From: Parasphingorhabdus halotolerans
Lineage (GTDB): Bacteria; Pseudomonadota; Alphaproteobacteria; Sphingomonadales; Sphingomonadaceae
Assembly (NCBI RefSeq): GCF_012516475.1
Contig: NZ_CP051217.1
Span: 2,666,001-2,730,000, forward strand
DNA: 64,000 nt
Direction of reading: 5' to 3'
This document shows, piece by piece, positions 50,830 to 59,867 of the stretch. The number at the start of each line of letters is the position of its first letter. Position 1 is the stretch's first letter. The position numbers and the translations under genes are program-made. Below the pieces are notes generated by a model, which saw only the letters and a program-made list of their open reading frames with translations, made no database searches and was not told the origin of the DNA.

Positions 50830-51209
50830 ATGCCAACCCCTGAACATATGGCCGGTGCGGTGCGCCATTATCTTGCCGCGATCAACGCGGGGACATGCAG
50901 GCTGTGCTCGATCTTTACGCCGATGATGCCGAGGTGGAAGATCCGGCTGGCACTGAGCCAAAGAGAGCGGACCAGATTCTTGAATTTTATACCAACGCTT
51001 TTGCTGGCGGCGCGAAGGTTGAACTGACCGGCGAAATATGCCTTAGTACGGCGACTGCGGCTTTCCCGTTCAAAGCCGAAATCAAGTCGGTCGAGGGGCC
51101 GGTGACGCGGCTTCACGTTATCGATATTTTTGAATTCGACCAAGCGGGCAAGGTGCGAAAGATGACAGCGCATTTCGGGCCAGCCAATATGACCGTTACC
51201 GACAGCTAG
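50830..51209 (+). pseudogene. Delta5-3-ketosteroid isomerase homologue, frameshifted
   Basis: A cone-fold ketosteroid isomerase homologue. Frame one gives MPTPEHMAGAVRHYLAAINAG, then the other frame continues DMQAVLDLYADDAEVEDPAG to VTDS. One extra G in the run at 50889-50892 joins them to 126 residues. In the repaired protein Tyr14, Asp38 (VEDPAG) and Asp99 (HVIDIF) fall at the same numbers as in Comamonas testosteroni isomerase, which moves the C5-C6 double bond of 3-keto steroids. GAGGTGA lies 5 bases before the ATG. The frame break is probably a base-calling loss; it may also be genuine inactivation. Confidence 0.85.
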
Positions 51210-51216
51210 GCTGTTT

Positions 51217-52356
51217 TCAATAGCCGGACCGTTTTGCCAAGCGGTCAGCATGAAATCCTGCATCACCAAACATCTGCTGCGCCATATGGACGCGCTTGAA
51301 GTAGAGTCCGACATCATATTCATCGGTGACGCCAATCCCGCCGTGCATCTGGATGGCTTCCTTCGTCGCGAGTTGCCCGGTCATACCCGACTTCGCTTTG
51401 GCCATTGAGCAAGTAGCCCCCGCACTTTCAAAATCGTCATCAAGCAATTGCAACGACTTCAGCACAGCCGATTTCGTCATTTCAATTTCGGTTGCCAGAT
51501 GCGCCGCGCGGTGCTGCAGTCCCTGAAACGAGCCGATTTTCCGGCCAAATTGTTCGCGCTCTTTCAGATAGTCTGTCGTCATCTCAAAAACCTGTTGGGA
51601 GCTACCAGATATTTCCGCGCCCAAGACAGCGCGGCCTGCGCGCAATATGCCTTCCAGAGCTTCAAAGCCGCCACCAACTTCGCCCATGATATCATCTCCG
51701 GTAACTTCGAGGCCATCGACCGTGATATTGGCAGCGTTGCGACTGTCTACCATTGGCGTATGTTCGCGGGAAATTTCCGCAGCATTGGCATCTACCAGAA
51801 ACAAAGTGATGCCCGCTATGTCATCCGCATCACCCGATGTCCGCGCAGCAATGATCAGCTTGTCTGCAACATGGCCGTCTGCAACAAATGTTTTGGAGCC
51901 GGAGAGAACATAACCGTTTCCTGATGTTCTGGCCGTAAATTCTATATGATTGGGATTGTGACGCGGCCCTTCATCGACCGCGAGCGCGAACAGTTTGCTG
52001 CCATTACAAATTGTACCAAGGTTTTTTTCTTTCTGCGCTAATGTTCCATATTTCTGAATCGCCGTTGCCCCTAAAACAGATGTTGAGAAAAACGGCGAAG
52101 CTGTCAAATGGCGGCCCATTTGTTCGGCCAAAACCCCGGCGCCAACATAGCCAAATTCACTACCGCCAAATTCTTCCTCGACAATGATCCCGGCCCAGCC
52201 CATTTCTGCCATGTCCGCCCAGAGCTCACGGCAGAAACCATCCGGCGTTTTACTGTCGCGCACCTTGCGGAAAGCGGATACAGGCGCGTTTTCGCTAAGG
52301 AACCCGGCGGCGGCATCCTGCAACATTTTCTGTTCTTCGGTGAGTATCAGCGACAT
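51217..52356 (-). CDS. Acyl-CoA dehydrogenase, second of a pair
   Basis: An acyl-CoA dehydrogenase subunit of 379 residues. Its FAD-binding KEREQFGRKIGSFQGLQHRAA and terminal QMHGGIGVTDEYDVGLYFKRV are normal, as is the SGSKTFVADGHVADKLI block. It is encoded 25 bases after the larger acyl-CoA dehydrogenase on the same strand. In steroid degraders such adjacent pairs form alpha2beta2 enzymes with one active site per dimer (FadE26/27, FadE28/29 type). Whether this subunit is the catalytic one cannot be settled here. Confidence 0.92.
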   Translation of the reverse strand: MSLILTEEQKMLQDAAAGFLSENAPVSAFRKVRDSKTPDGFCRELWADMAEMGWAGIIVEEEFGGSEFGYVGAGVLAEQMGRHLTASPFFSTSVLGATAIQKYGTLAQKEKNLGTICNGSKLFALAVDEGPRHNPNHIEFTARTSGNGYVLSGSKTFVADGHVADKLIIAARTSGDADDIAGITLFLVDANAAEISREHTPMVDSRNAANITVDGLEVTGDDIMGEVGGGFEALEGILRAGRAVLGAEISGSSQQVFEMTTDYLKEREQFGRKIGSFQGLQHRAAHLATEIEMTKSAVLKSLQLLDDDFESAGATCSMAKAKSGMTGQLATKEAIQMHGGIGVTDEYDVGLYFKRVHMAQQMFGDAGFHADRLAKRSGY

Positions 52357-52381
52357 ATTCAGCTTTCTTCGCGACGAGCCG

Positions 52382-53605
52382 TCAAGCGTCAGGCAGTTCC
52401 AAGACCCGCTTGGAAATAATGTTCAATTGCACTTCGGTTGTGCCCCCCAATATCGAATAGGCGCGGTTGTACAGCCACATGTTGGCAAGGCTGCCATATT
52501 CGATGCCGTCCTTCCCGACGGTTGCCGCTTTGGTACCACCAATATCCATTCTGAGCTCGGTGCCCTTTTTGGTGAGCTCGGACGCAGCATATTTGAGCAT
52601 TGATGATTTCGCGCCCAGACCGTTACCCGCATTGGCCTCATCGTTCATCCGTTCGACCGTCAGCGTATAGGCCCAATCGTCAATCTCGGCCCGCACGATA
52701 CGCTCACGAAGAGACGGGTCGGCAAGTCGTCCCGCCTCATCCAAACCAATTTCACCAGCTGCAAATTCACCAAGATTATCGGGGCCTGTCGTGCCGCGCA
52801 GAGGCGAGGCAGTTCCAAGCATCCCGCGTTCATGGACCAGCAGTGCCTTCGCCACATCCCAGCCGCGATTGACTTCGCCGACTACCGCCGGATTGCCCGG
52901 GCCATATTCTTTCGGCACTTTGACATTATCAAAAAAAGTCTCGCAAAACGGGGAATGACCTGAGATCAGGATGATCGGTTTAACCGTGATACCTTCGCTC
53001 GCCATATCCAGCAGAATGAAGGTTATGCCTTTATGCTTGGGCGCGTCAAAATCCGTGCGGAAAAGGCAGAAAATCCAGTCGGATATATCCGCGTTCGACG
53101 TCCAGATCTTCTGACCATTGAGCAGCCAATGATCAACCCCATCGATGACGACTTCTTCACATTTGGATTTGAGCGAGGCGAGATCGGAACCGGCACCGGG
53201 TTCGGAATAGCCCTGACACCAGCGGATTTCGCCATTGGCTATGCGGTTGAGATGCATGTCCTTCTGTTCATGGGTGCCATACGCCAATAACGCAGGGCCA
53301 AGCATCGAGATACCGAAATTGCTGAGCGGCTTGCGCGCATTAATTCGCTGGCGCTCTTCTTCCAGGATTTTAGCTTCGTCAGTCGACAGGCCAGCGCCGC
53401 CATATTCTTTGGGCCATGTTGGCACCGTATAGCCTTTTGCCAAAGCGCGCTCAAACCAAAGCTTTTGCGCATCGGACTGGAACTGCCACTTGCGGCCACC
53501 CCAGCATTGTTTCTCCGCTGTCATGTCGCCGTCGCGCATTTCCGGCGGACAGTTTTCTTCCATCCACGCCCTTGCTTCACTGCGAAATTGTTCCAGATCG
53601 CTCAT
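52382..53605 (-). CDS. Acyl-CoA dehydrogenase, first of a pair
   Basis: An acyl-CoA dehydrogenase of 407 residues with CQGYSEPGAGSDLASL (about 135-150), NGQKIWTSNADISDWIFCL, a long ARGMLGTA-like VHERGMLGTASPL and the terminal ILGGTTEVQLNIISKRVL. The insertions and the RSEARAWMEENCPP start match the bigger subunit of heteromeric steroid side-chain dehydrogenases. AGAGG lies 6 bases before the ATG at 53605. It heads an operon with its partner subunit. Confidence 0.92.
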   Translation of the reverse strand: MSDLEQFRSEARAWMEENCPPEMRDGDMTAEKQCWGGRKWQFQSDAQKLWFERALAKGYTVPTWPKEYGGAGLSTDEAKILEEERQRINARKPLSNFGISMLGPALLAYGTHEQKDMHLNRIANGEIRWCQGYSEPGAGSDLASLKSKCEEVVIDGVDHWLLNGQKIWTSNADISDWIFCLFRTDFDAPKHKGITFILLDMASEGITVKPIILISGHSPFCETFFDNVKVPKEYGPGNPAVVGEVNRGWDVAKALLVHERGMLGTASPLRGTTGPDNLGEFAAGEIGLDEAGRLADPSLRERIVRAEIDDWAYTLTVERMNDEANAGNGLGAKSSMLKYAASELTKKGTELRMDIGGTKAATVGKDGIEYGSLANMWLYNRAYSILGGTTEVQLNIISKRVLELPDA

Positions 53606-53702
53606 TGGCTACCTCTCGTAATTAGACCGTCATATTGCAGACGGGCGGCGGCTGGCACTGCGCAATTAGTTAGCGCGTTTTGTTAGCCCGCCGGATGGCA
53701 GC

Positions 53703-54704
53703 CTAGTCGAGTTTCAACATTTGTTTACCGAAGTTTTGTCCGCTAAACAGGCGTTTGAGTGTATTTGGAATATTGTCAAAACCTTGCTGAATATCCTCTT
53801 TGTAGGTTATTTTTCCTTCGCTGATCCATTGACGAAGGCGCTTGCGAGCTTCGGGAAACTCACTGGCATAGTCGCTGACAATGAAGCCCGACATTGAAGC
53901 GCGCTTGAAAATCAGGTTGAAATAGTTTTCAGGACCAGCGGGCAGATTGCCTGTTTCGTAACGCGAGATACCGCCGCAAATCGCGATCCGGGCATTCATC
54001 GCAATATGGGCCAGCGCATCGTTCAATATCTTGCCGCCGACATTATCGAAAAATACATTGATCGACTGATCGCAAAGCTCTTTCAAACCCGCGCGAACAT
54101 CTTCGTTTTTATAGTCAATTGCATGATCATAGCCGACTTCGTTGACTAGCCACTCGCATTTTTCCTTGCCGCCCGCGATGCCAATAGTCCGGCATCCGGC
54201 GATCTTTCCGATTTGCCCGACCATCGAACCGGTCGCCCCAGCCGCGCCGGAGACGACCAGCGTATCGCCCGGCTGCGGGCGACCATGTTTAAGCAGGCCG
54301 AAATAGGCGGTGACACCTGTGGTGCCAAGCGCGCTCAAATTGGCGGTCAGCATGTCGTCATTCTCAATTTTTTCAATTTCACGACCATGTATATGCGCAT
54401 AATCCTGCCAGCGCAGCATGCCCATCACCTTGTCGCCTTTGGCAAAGCCTTCATGGCGCGACTCGATAACTTCGCCGATACCGCTCCCGCGCATGATCTC
54501 GCCGATTTCAGTTGGTGCGACATAGCCACCGATATTTTCCATCCAACCCTTGAGGGCAGGATCAAACCCGAGAAACTCGTTTTTTACCAGCACATGCCCA
54601 TCAGCACATTCCGGCACCTGCGTCACAACTTTCTTGAAATCATCGTCTACAAGTCCGCGTCCTCTTGGGCGCCCGTTAATCAGCCACTGCCGGTTGTCAG
54701 TCAT
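53703..54704 (-). CDS. MDR-type NADP oxidoreductase, paralogue
   Basis: A 333-residue enoyl/enone reductase close in sequence to the gene product at 46013-47035: GAAGATGSMVGQIGKIAGCRT and YDHAIDYKNEDV have direct counterparts. Both lack zinc ligands and belong to the NADP-dependent leukotriene-B4 dehydrogenase group. I use the ATG at 54704 with GGGAG 7 bases upstream; the longer frame from 54800 adds unrelated residues. It is downstream of the acyl-CoA dehydrogenase pair gap and divergent from the kelch-repeat gene. Confidence 0.92.
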   Translation of the reverse strand: MTDNRQWLINGRPRGRGLVDDDFKKVVTQVPECADGHVLVKNEFLGFDPALKGWMENIGGYVAPTEIGEIMRGSGIGEVIESRHEGFAKGDKVMGMLRWQDYAHIHGREIEKIENDDMLTANLSALGTTGVTAYFGLLKHGRPQPGDTLVVSGAAGATGSMVGQIGKIAGCRTIGIAGGKEKCEWLVNEVGYDHAIDYKNEDVRAGLKELCDQSINVFFDNVGGKILNDALAHIAMNARIAICGGISRYETGNLPAGPENYFNLIFKRASMSGFIVSDYASEFPEARKRLRQWISEGKITYKEDIQQGFDNIPNTLKRLFSGQNFGKQMLKLD

Positions 54705-54825
54705 AAATTTGCTCCCTTGGAATGATTGCAGGGGTGTTAGACCGTTTTGGGTTGCAGGACGTACTGCCAGCTTTGATAGCTTGTGGGGGGATGCAAACAT
54801 TGCCGGTCCGTGTCATAGTCGGAAT

Positions 54826-55800
54826 ATGAAAAGGTTGTTTGCGACCATCATCGGGATATTGGTGCTTGCCGTGGGCGGCCTCTTTCTGGGTCGCGCCCTT
54901 ATGGGGTGGGACGATGGTATGGACTATCCGAGATCCGAAATCCACGGAACTACAGCGGGTAACAAAGCGTTCGTCGCAGGGGGCATCGGCCTGTTTCGCG
55001 TGCTCGATAGTTGCGAATATTATGATATTTCCGATGGCGAATTGCATAGTTGTCCGGACCTTCCCAGGCCGCTGCATCATGTCGCCATGGCGTCGGACGG
55101 AAAGACGGTTTTCGCCTCAGGCGGCTATATCGCTTTGCCTTTTGAGCAAGATCCGAATGGTACTCTCTTTGCGCTGGAAGACGGATCGGCTGAATGGGAA
55201 GCCATTGCAAAACTACCGCATCCGATTGGACAACATGCCATGGTCTATCGGGATGAAAAGCTATACCTTGTTGGTGGCCAGAGAGGCACAACCGACCTTT
55301 CCACCTTATGGTCCTATGATATTGGTACCGGCCAATGGGCAGAGAAAGCGCTCATGCCAACGGCCCGTCATTCCCACGCTATCGCAGTCGCCGACAATAT
55401 TCTCTATGTCAGCGGCGGTCGAAGCAAAGCGCTCGGCACCGAGATTGATATCATCGAGGCTTATGATTTTGCGAGCGACCAATGGAGGGTGTTGCCAAAA
55501 ATGAAAACCGGCCGCGGCGGGCACAGCTCGTTTGTTCGCAATGGCAAGCTTCACATTATTGGCGGCGAGTCGATTAGCGGTAACGGTTTGATCGCCAGCC
55601 ATGAAATACTGGACCTGCAATCCCAGCAATGGTCTTCCGGCGCACCGCTTAAATTCCCCCGCCATGGTTTTGCGATTGCCGATTTTGGAGCCGATGGTGA
55701 CGTCTATGCAATCGGTGGCGGCGCGCGAGCAGGGCTACAAACGATCTATTCGGTGACGGCGACGATCCAGAAAGTAAACGGCCAAAAAATAAGCGACTAG
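54826..55800 (+). CDS. Kelch-repeat beta-propeller protein (exported)
   Basis: A 324-residue protein with an N-terminal signal or anchor (MKRLFATIIGILVLAVGGLFLG) and about six kelch repeats: FVAGGIGLFRVL, VFASGGYIALP, LYLVGGQRGTTDL, LYVSGGRSKALGTEID, LHIIGGESISGNG and VYAIGGGARAGL, each with the Gly-Gly pair and a later Trp/Tyr. It folds as a beta-propeller in the periplasm. Such proteins bind sialic-acid-like or other ligands; no specific role is clear. The ATG at 54826 follows GGA. The MBL gene follows 43 bases on. Confidence 0.87.
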   Translation: MKRLFATIIGILVLAVGGLFLGRALMGWDDGMDYPRSEIHGTTAGNKAFVAGGIGLFRVLDSCEYYDISDGELHSCPDLPRPLHHVAMASDGKTVFASGGYIALPFEQDPNGTLFALEDGSAEWEAIAKLPHPIGQHAMVYRDEKLYLVGGQRGTTDLSTLWSYDIGTGQWAEKALMPTARHSHAIAVADNILYVSGGRSKALGTEIDIIEAYDFASDQWRVLPKMKTGRGGHSSFVRNGKLHIIGGESISGNGLIASHEILDLQSQQWSSGAPLKFPRHGFAIADFGADGDVYAIGGGARAGLQTIYSVTATIQKVNGQKISD

Positions 55801-55843
55801 AAAATGGAAGGCCAGAAAATAGAAAAAACAAGGGAGGCGGAGG

Positions 55844-56608
55844 GTGCAGAATAGTCAAACCGGCGGGCCGCTGATCTATGCCCTTACGTGCGGCTATATA
55901 ACCCTGCCGACCAGCTATTTTATCAGCGGGGAAGAAGGCAAGACCAGAGTGCCAGCCTGCGTTTTTCTGATCGATCATCCTAGAGGCCTCGCGCTTTTTG
56001 ATACGGGTTTTAGCGATCGTTTCATCGGGATGGAAAAAGGGCTCGGCAAGATTGTCGAAATGCCTGACGAACATTCCATTGCCCAACGTCTGCGCGCGCT
56101 TGATGTTGATCCGGATAAAATCGACTGGATCATCAATTCCCACCTCCATCTTGATCATGCAGGCGGCAATCATATGCTCCCCAACGCGACGGTGATTGTA
56201 CAAAGCGAGGAATGGGACTTTGGCTTCTCGGGCGAAGATGGCGCCTATGCCAAAGAGGATTTTGATACCGGTCAGCCAGTCAAGCGGATCATCGGAGAGC
56301 ATGATCTATTTGGTGATGGCAGCGTTATCCTGTTCCCCACGCCCGGGCATACACCGGGCCACCAGTCGGCGCGTGTGCGCACAGCAACGGGGGAGGCCGT
56401 GCTGGCAGGCGACTGTTGCAATTTCCGCCGCTCGCTCGATGAAATGCGGTTGCCAGAAGCGGTGTACAACGCTGATCATTACCGGGGTTCATTGCAAAAA
56501 CTCTCCGCGCTCAGGCGGGCAGGGGCCAAAATCTTCTACGGCCATGATCCCGATTTCTGGGAGACCGTCCCGCAGGCGAAAGAACTGGATTTGAGAGCAG
56601 TCCAATGA
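55844..56608 (+). CDS. Metallo-beta-lactamase-fold hydrolase, AHL lactonase-like
   Basis: A 254-residue MBL-fold hydrolase. The dinuclear metal site HLHLDHAGG carries His100, His102, Asp104 and His105, with LLFDTGFSDR-like LFDTGFSD before and GHTPGHQSARV and ILFPTPGH after. It fits the N-acyl-homoserine lactonase family, though many members open other lactones. The GTG start at 55844 has AGGGAGG 6-8 bases before it. A LuxR-type regulator is encoded 2.4 kb downstream, but no LuxI is in the window. It could equally hydrolyse a lactone in the catabolic route. Confidence 0.88.
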   Translation: MQNSQTGGPLIYALTCGYITLPTSYFISGEEGKTRVPACVFLIDHPRGLALFDTGFSDRFIGMEKGLGKIVEMPDEHSIAQRLRALDVDPDKIDWIINSHLHLDHAGGNHMLPNATVIVQSEEWDFGFSGEDGAYAKEDFDTGQPVKRIIGEHDLFGDGSVILFPTPGHTPGHQSARVRTATGEAVLAGDCCNFRRSLDEMRLPEAVYNADHYRGSLQKLSALRRAGAKIFYGHDPDFWETVPQAKELDLRAVQ

Positions 56609-56710
56609 TCGCTCACTCCCTATAACAATAGTGGCGAGTGGCCTTGGCTGCGCTATGAAGTTTGGACAGCTAACATCCCATAGAGGATGATCACATAAAG
56701 GAGCGAAGCT

Positions 56711-57694
56711 TTGGCAAATACACAGATGGCAGACAAAGACGTCCTGATCGATATTTTCACCCGCGCAGATCTTATCATGCAGTCGGATATTAAATTCCGT
56801 CAGATGATTGGTGCCGGGCAATTGCAGATCGTCTATTATCCTGTTCGCGGACAGGAAGTTGTGTCCTCGGCGATGATGGCAGCGGTTAATCAGGATGATT
56901 ATCTGGTGACAATCTACCGCGGTCTCCATGACCAGCTGGCCAAGGGTATTCCGTCCAAAGACCTTTGGGCAGAATTTGCCGGCAAGATGGCGGGAACCTG
57001 CAAAGGCAAGGGTGGGCCGATGCATATCACCCACCCAGAAACCGGCGTGATGGTAACAACCGGTATCGTGGGTTCCGGCATCCCGATTGCCAATGGCCTT
57101 GCACTAGGCAGCCAGCTCGATAAGGATGGGAAGGTCACCGTCTGCTGCTTTGGCGATGGGGCTTCCAATATTGGTGCCTTTCATGAAGGACTGAACATGG
57201 CGCAAGTCTGGAAATTGCCAGTCATATTCCTGTGCCAGAATAATCTTTATTCCGAACATACACCTATGGCCTTCGCGACTAGTTCTGACTCGATCAAGCA
57301 GCGCGGAGACGGCCTCGGAATGCGCTCAGTGCAAGTAAACGGAAATGATGCCAGCGCAATGTACGCCGCGGCCAAAGAAGCGGTCGAACATGCCCGCGCC
57401 GGCCACGGCCCGACCCTGATCGAGGCGATGACCTTCCGCTTCCACGGCCATCTGCTCGGCGACACCAGCCACTATATTCCTAAAGAAGAAATGGAGCAGG
57501 CTAAGAAGGACGATCCCATGCCAATCCTGCGCCAGCAATTGCTCGACCTACAGGTTAGCGAAGCCGATATCGCAGCGATTGAAGCCAAAAACGCAGGGAT
57601 CATCGAAGAAGCATCGCAGTTCGCACTTGATGCCCCCTATCCTCCCGGTGAGGAATATCGCATCGATGTTCTGGATGTGGAGATTGCAGCATGA
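56711..57694 (+). CDS. 2-oxo acid dehydrogenase E1 alpha (acetoin/pyruvate type)
   Basis: The thiamine-diphosphate-binding alpha subunit of a branched 2-oxo acid/acetoin/pyruvate dehydrogenase E1, 327 residues. The TPP motif CCFGDGASNIGAFHEGLNMA (about 140-160) and the conserved Met-Thr-Phe-Arg-x-His-Gly-His (AMTFRFHGHLLGD) are intact. The start is TTG with AGGAG 7 bases before; an ATG at 56726 is possible. Its TGA stop overlaps the ATG of E1 beta. It would decarboxylate a 2-oxo acid and pass the acyl unit to a lipoyl group. Confidence 0.93.
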   Translation: MANTQMADKDVLIDIFTRADLIMQSDIKFRQMIGAGQLQIVYYPVRGQEVVSSAMMAAVNQDDYLVTIYRGLHDQLAKGIPSKDLWAEFAGKMAGTCKGKGGPMHITHPETGVMVTTGIVGSGIPIANGLALGSQLDKDGKVTVCCFGDGASNIGAFHEGLNMAQVWKLPVIFLCQNNLYSEHTPMAFATSSDSIKQRGDGLGMRSVQVNGNDASAMYAAAKEAVEHARAGHGPTLIEAMTFRFHGHLLGDTSHYIPKEEMEQAKKDDPMPILRQQLLDLQVSEADIAAIEAKNAGIIEEASQFALDAPYPPGEEYRIDVLDVEIAA

Positions 57695-58689
57695 GCGACG
57701 ATAAGAAACCCGCAGAAATTATGTTTGCACAGGCCTGTAACATGGCCATGGCCAAAGCCATGGAAGATGACCCCAAGGTCATCATCATGGGTGAGGATAT
57801 CGCTGACGAGCAGGGCGGCGGTGTATTTAAAGTGACATTAGGTCTTTCGGAAAGATTCGGTACCGACCGTGTACGCTCGACGCCAATTTCCGAGCAAGCC
57901 ATTGTCGGGGCGGCGGTTGGATCCGCCATGGTTGGCTATAAACCGGTTGCCGAAATCATGCTGATGAATTTCATCACCGTGGCCATGGACCAAATTGTCA
58001 ACCACGCGGCCAAGCTGAGGTTCATGTCCGGCGGTCAAACAACAGTTCCGTTGACAATCCGCACGACGACCGGTGCGGGCACCGGCCTTGGTGGCCAACA
58101 TAGTGACATGCTCGAGGCATGGCTCGCGCATGTGCCCGGTCTGAAGGTCGTTGCCGCATCCAATCCGGCAGATGCTTATGGCCTGCTATATTCTTCGATC
58201 ATGGATCCCAACCCGGTGATCTTTATCGAGAATACGCCGGGTTATTTTGTCAAAGGCCCGGCCCCAGCGCCGGATCATTCGGTTCCTCTCGGGAAGGCAT
58301 CTGTCCCTCGCGAAGGAACTGATATCACCCTGATTGGCTATGGTAGCAGTATCAGCAGATGCCATGGAGCGGCAGATAAATTGGCGGAAGACGGTATTTC
58401 CTGTGAGATTGTGGATTTGCGCACCATCGCGCCATTTGACGAGGAAACCGTGTTGAAAAGCGTCGCGAAAACCAAGGCCGCAGTCGTGGTCCATGAAGCG
58501 GTAAGAAACTTCGGCGTTGGCGCGGAAATCTCTTCGCGCATCCATGAAGAGCTTTTCTCCGACCTCAAAGCACCTGTTGGCCGCGTCGGATCAGGCTATG
58601 CGCCGGTGCCATTCTCTCCAACAATCGAGAAGGCCTGGATGTTCAGTCAGGATGATGTCGAGCGCGAAGTGCACAAGATTTTAGGATAG
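57691..58689 (+). CDS. 2-oxo acid dehydrogenase E1 beta
   Basis: The beta subunit of the same E1, 332 residues. The transketolase-like pyrimidine domain has IIMGEDIADEQGGGVFKVT and TPISEQAIVGAAVGSAM; the C-terminal transketolase domain has VDLRTIAPFDEETVLKSV and VVHEAVRNFGVGAEI. It starts with ATG overlapping the E1 alpha stop by 4 bases. No E2 acyltransferase gene follows, only a lone lipoyl domain. Confidence 0.94.
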   Translation: MSDDKKPAEIMFAQACNMAMAKAMEDDPKVIIMGEDIADEQGGGVFKVTLGLSERFGTDRVRSTPISEQAIVGAAVGSAMVGYKPVAEIMLMNFITVAMDQIVNHAAKLRFMSGGQTTVPLTIRTTTGAGTGLGGQHSDMLEAWLAHVPGLKVVAASNPADAYGLLYSSIMDPNPVIFIENTPGYFVKGPAPAPDHSVPLGKASVPREGTDITLIGYGSSISRCHGAADKLAEDGISCEIVDLRTIAPFDEETVLKSVAKTKAAVVVHEAVRNFGVGAEISSRIHEELFSDLKAPVGRVGSGYAPVPFSPTIEKAWMFSQDDVEREVHKILG

Positions 58690-58699
58690 AAGAAAACAT

Positions 58700-58933
58700 A
58701 TGGCTACTGAGATTCGTATACCGAAACTGGGTTTCAGCATGGAGGCTGGCATCCTCGCCGAATGGCTGGTTGAGGATGGTGCCGATGTTACGGCTGGTCA
58801 GGAAATTTACGCCCTGGAGAACGAGAAATCGACCCAGGAGGTTGAATCGCCAGCAACCGGCAAACTCAAGATCATAATCGCCGCTGACGGTGAGGAATAT
58901 CCGGTTGGAGAACTCATTGGTACGATCGAATAA
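58700..58933 (+). CDS. Free-standing lipoyl-domain protein
   Basis: A 77-residue lipoyl/biotinyl domain: IPKLGFSMEAGILAEWLVEDG, then the modified Lys43 in LENEKSTQEVESPATG and a C-terminal VGELIGTI strand. The E-K-S-T context is lipoyl rather than the M-K-M of biotin. It follows the E1 beta gene by 10 bases but carries no E2 catalytic or E1/E3-binding domain. It is probably a mobile carrier for the E1 pair, with acyl transfer by an E2 encoded elsewhere, or it uses an unusual transfer. Confidence 0.9.
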   Translation: MATEIRIPKLGFSMEAGILAEWLVEDGADVTAGQEIYALENEKSTQEVESPATGKLKIIIAADGEEYPVGELIGTIE

Positions 58934-59054
58934 TCTACCGGCACGACACCCTTTGAGCCTATCACTATTGTTAGCAATGTTTGGTTGACTGCAAAACCAA
59001 ACAGCGCAACAAGCAGCCTATAAGAATAACAGGTCGCGCGAGGATTGCTGTCGG

Positions 59055-59867
59055 ATGGCTGAAAATTTTGTCGATAATATTCCGCGTGTCGGGCGTGAGC
59101 GTTTTCGGAAAAACTTGGACAGTGTTACGATTACCAGCCCTGCGGAAATTCGTCCCGCTGCTGAAGCTATTCATGAGATCGCGCAATCTTACAATCTGCG
59201 CATAGCCGCCAGCGCTGACATCTCGTCAAAAGCCCATATGGTTGATGCGGATGGCGAGATTTTGAACAAGGAAGTCTTCGGCTGGGTCGCAGAAGGCGAG
59301 CGTTGGTGGGAAGATACCCGCCTTGCATTAAGCTCTCCGCTACCCCGTGCCTGTCGTTACGAAAGCGAACCGATGTGGTGCAATACGGAGGGATTTCACG
59401 GACATTGGAAAAACGAATATCTCGATGAGATTGACCTCAAGGAATATTACAACCAGACGACCGGCGCGCTCTGTGGCATTTTAATTCCGGTGCACCTGCC
59501 GTTTGGGCAAATAGCGGCGGTCAGTTTCTCTCCGATAGATTATAGTGTCACCGATTTGAGCGAACCCTATCGGCTTTATTCCGATTTTCTCGGTATCGTG
59601 ACTGCTCGATTTATCACCGGCTATGTGCTTGCGATGCGCGAAAAGCATCGGATGCCTGCCAATTGCATTCTCTCCAAACGGGAAGCGGAATGTTTGCACT
59701 GGGCGGCGATTGGCAAGACCGACAAAGAAATCAGCATGATTCTGTCGCTCAGCCATGCGACGATCCGCTATCACGTTAATCGGGCCGGGACCAAGCTGAA
59801 CAGCGTCAATCGTGGTCAGACGATTTTCAAGGCAGGGCAACTGGGATATTTGGGCGCGACCGACTAA
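59055..59867 (+). CDS. LuxR-family regulator with sensory domain (solo)
   Basis: A 270-residue transcription regulator. The first 180 residues form an autoinducer-binding-like domain (GWVAEGERWWEDTRLALSSP, GICGILIP-like LCGILIPVHLPFG), and residues about 208-268 the LuxR helix-turn-helix: LSKREAECLHWAAIGKTDKEI followed by TIRYHVNRAGTKLNSVNRGQ. A conserved Trp/Tyr set for homoserine lactones is only partly kept, so the ligand may be another small molecule. No luxI gene is seen. It lies just after the E1/lipoyl operon and may regulate the catabolic region. Confidence 0.88.
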   Translation: MAENFVDNIPRVGRERFRKNLDSVTITSPAEIRPAAEAIHEIAQSYNLRIAASADISSKAHMVDADGEILNKEVFGWVAEGERWWEDTRLALSSPLPRACRYESEPMWCNTEGFHGHWKNEYLDEIDLKEYYNQTTGALCGILIPVHLPFGQIAAVSFSPIDYSVTDLSEPYRLYSDFLGIVTARFITGYVLAMREKHRMPANCILSKREAECLHWAAIGKTDKEISMILSLSHATIRYHVNRAGTKLNSVNRGQTIFKAGQLGYLGATD

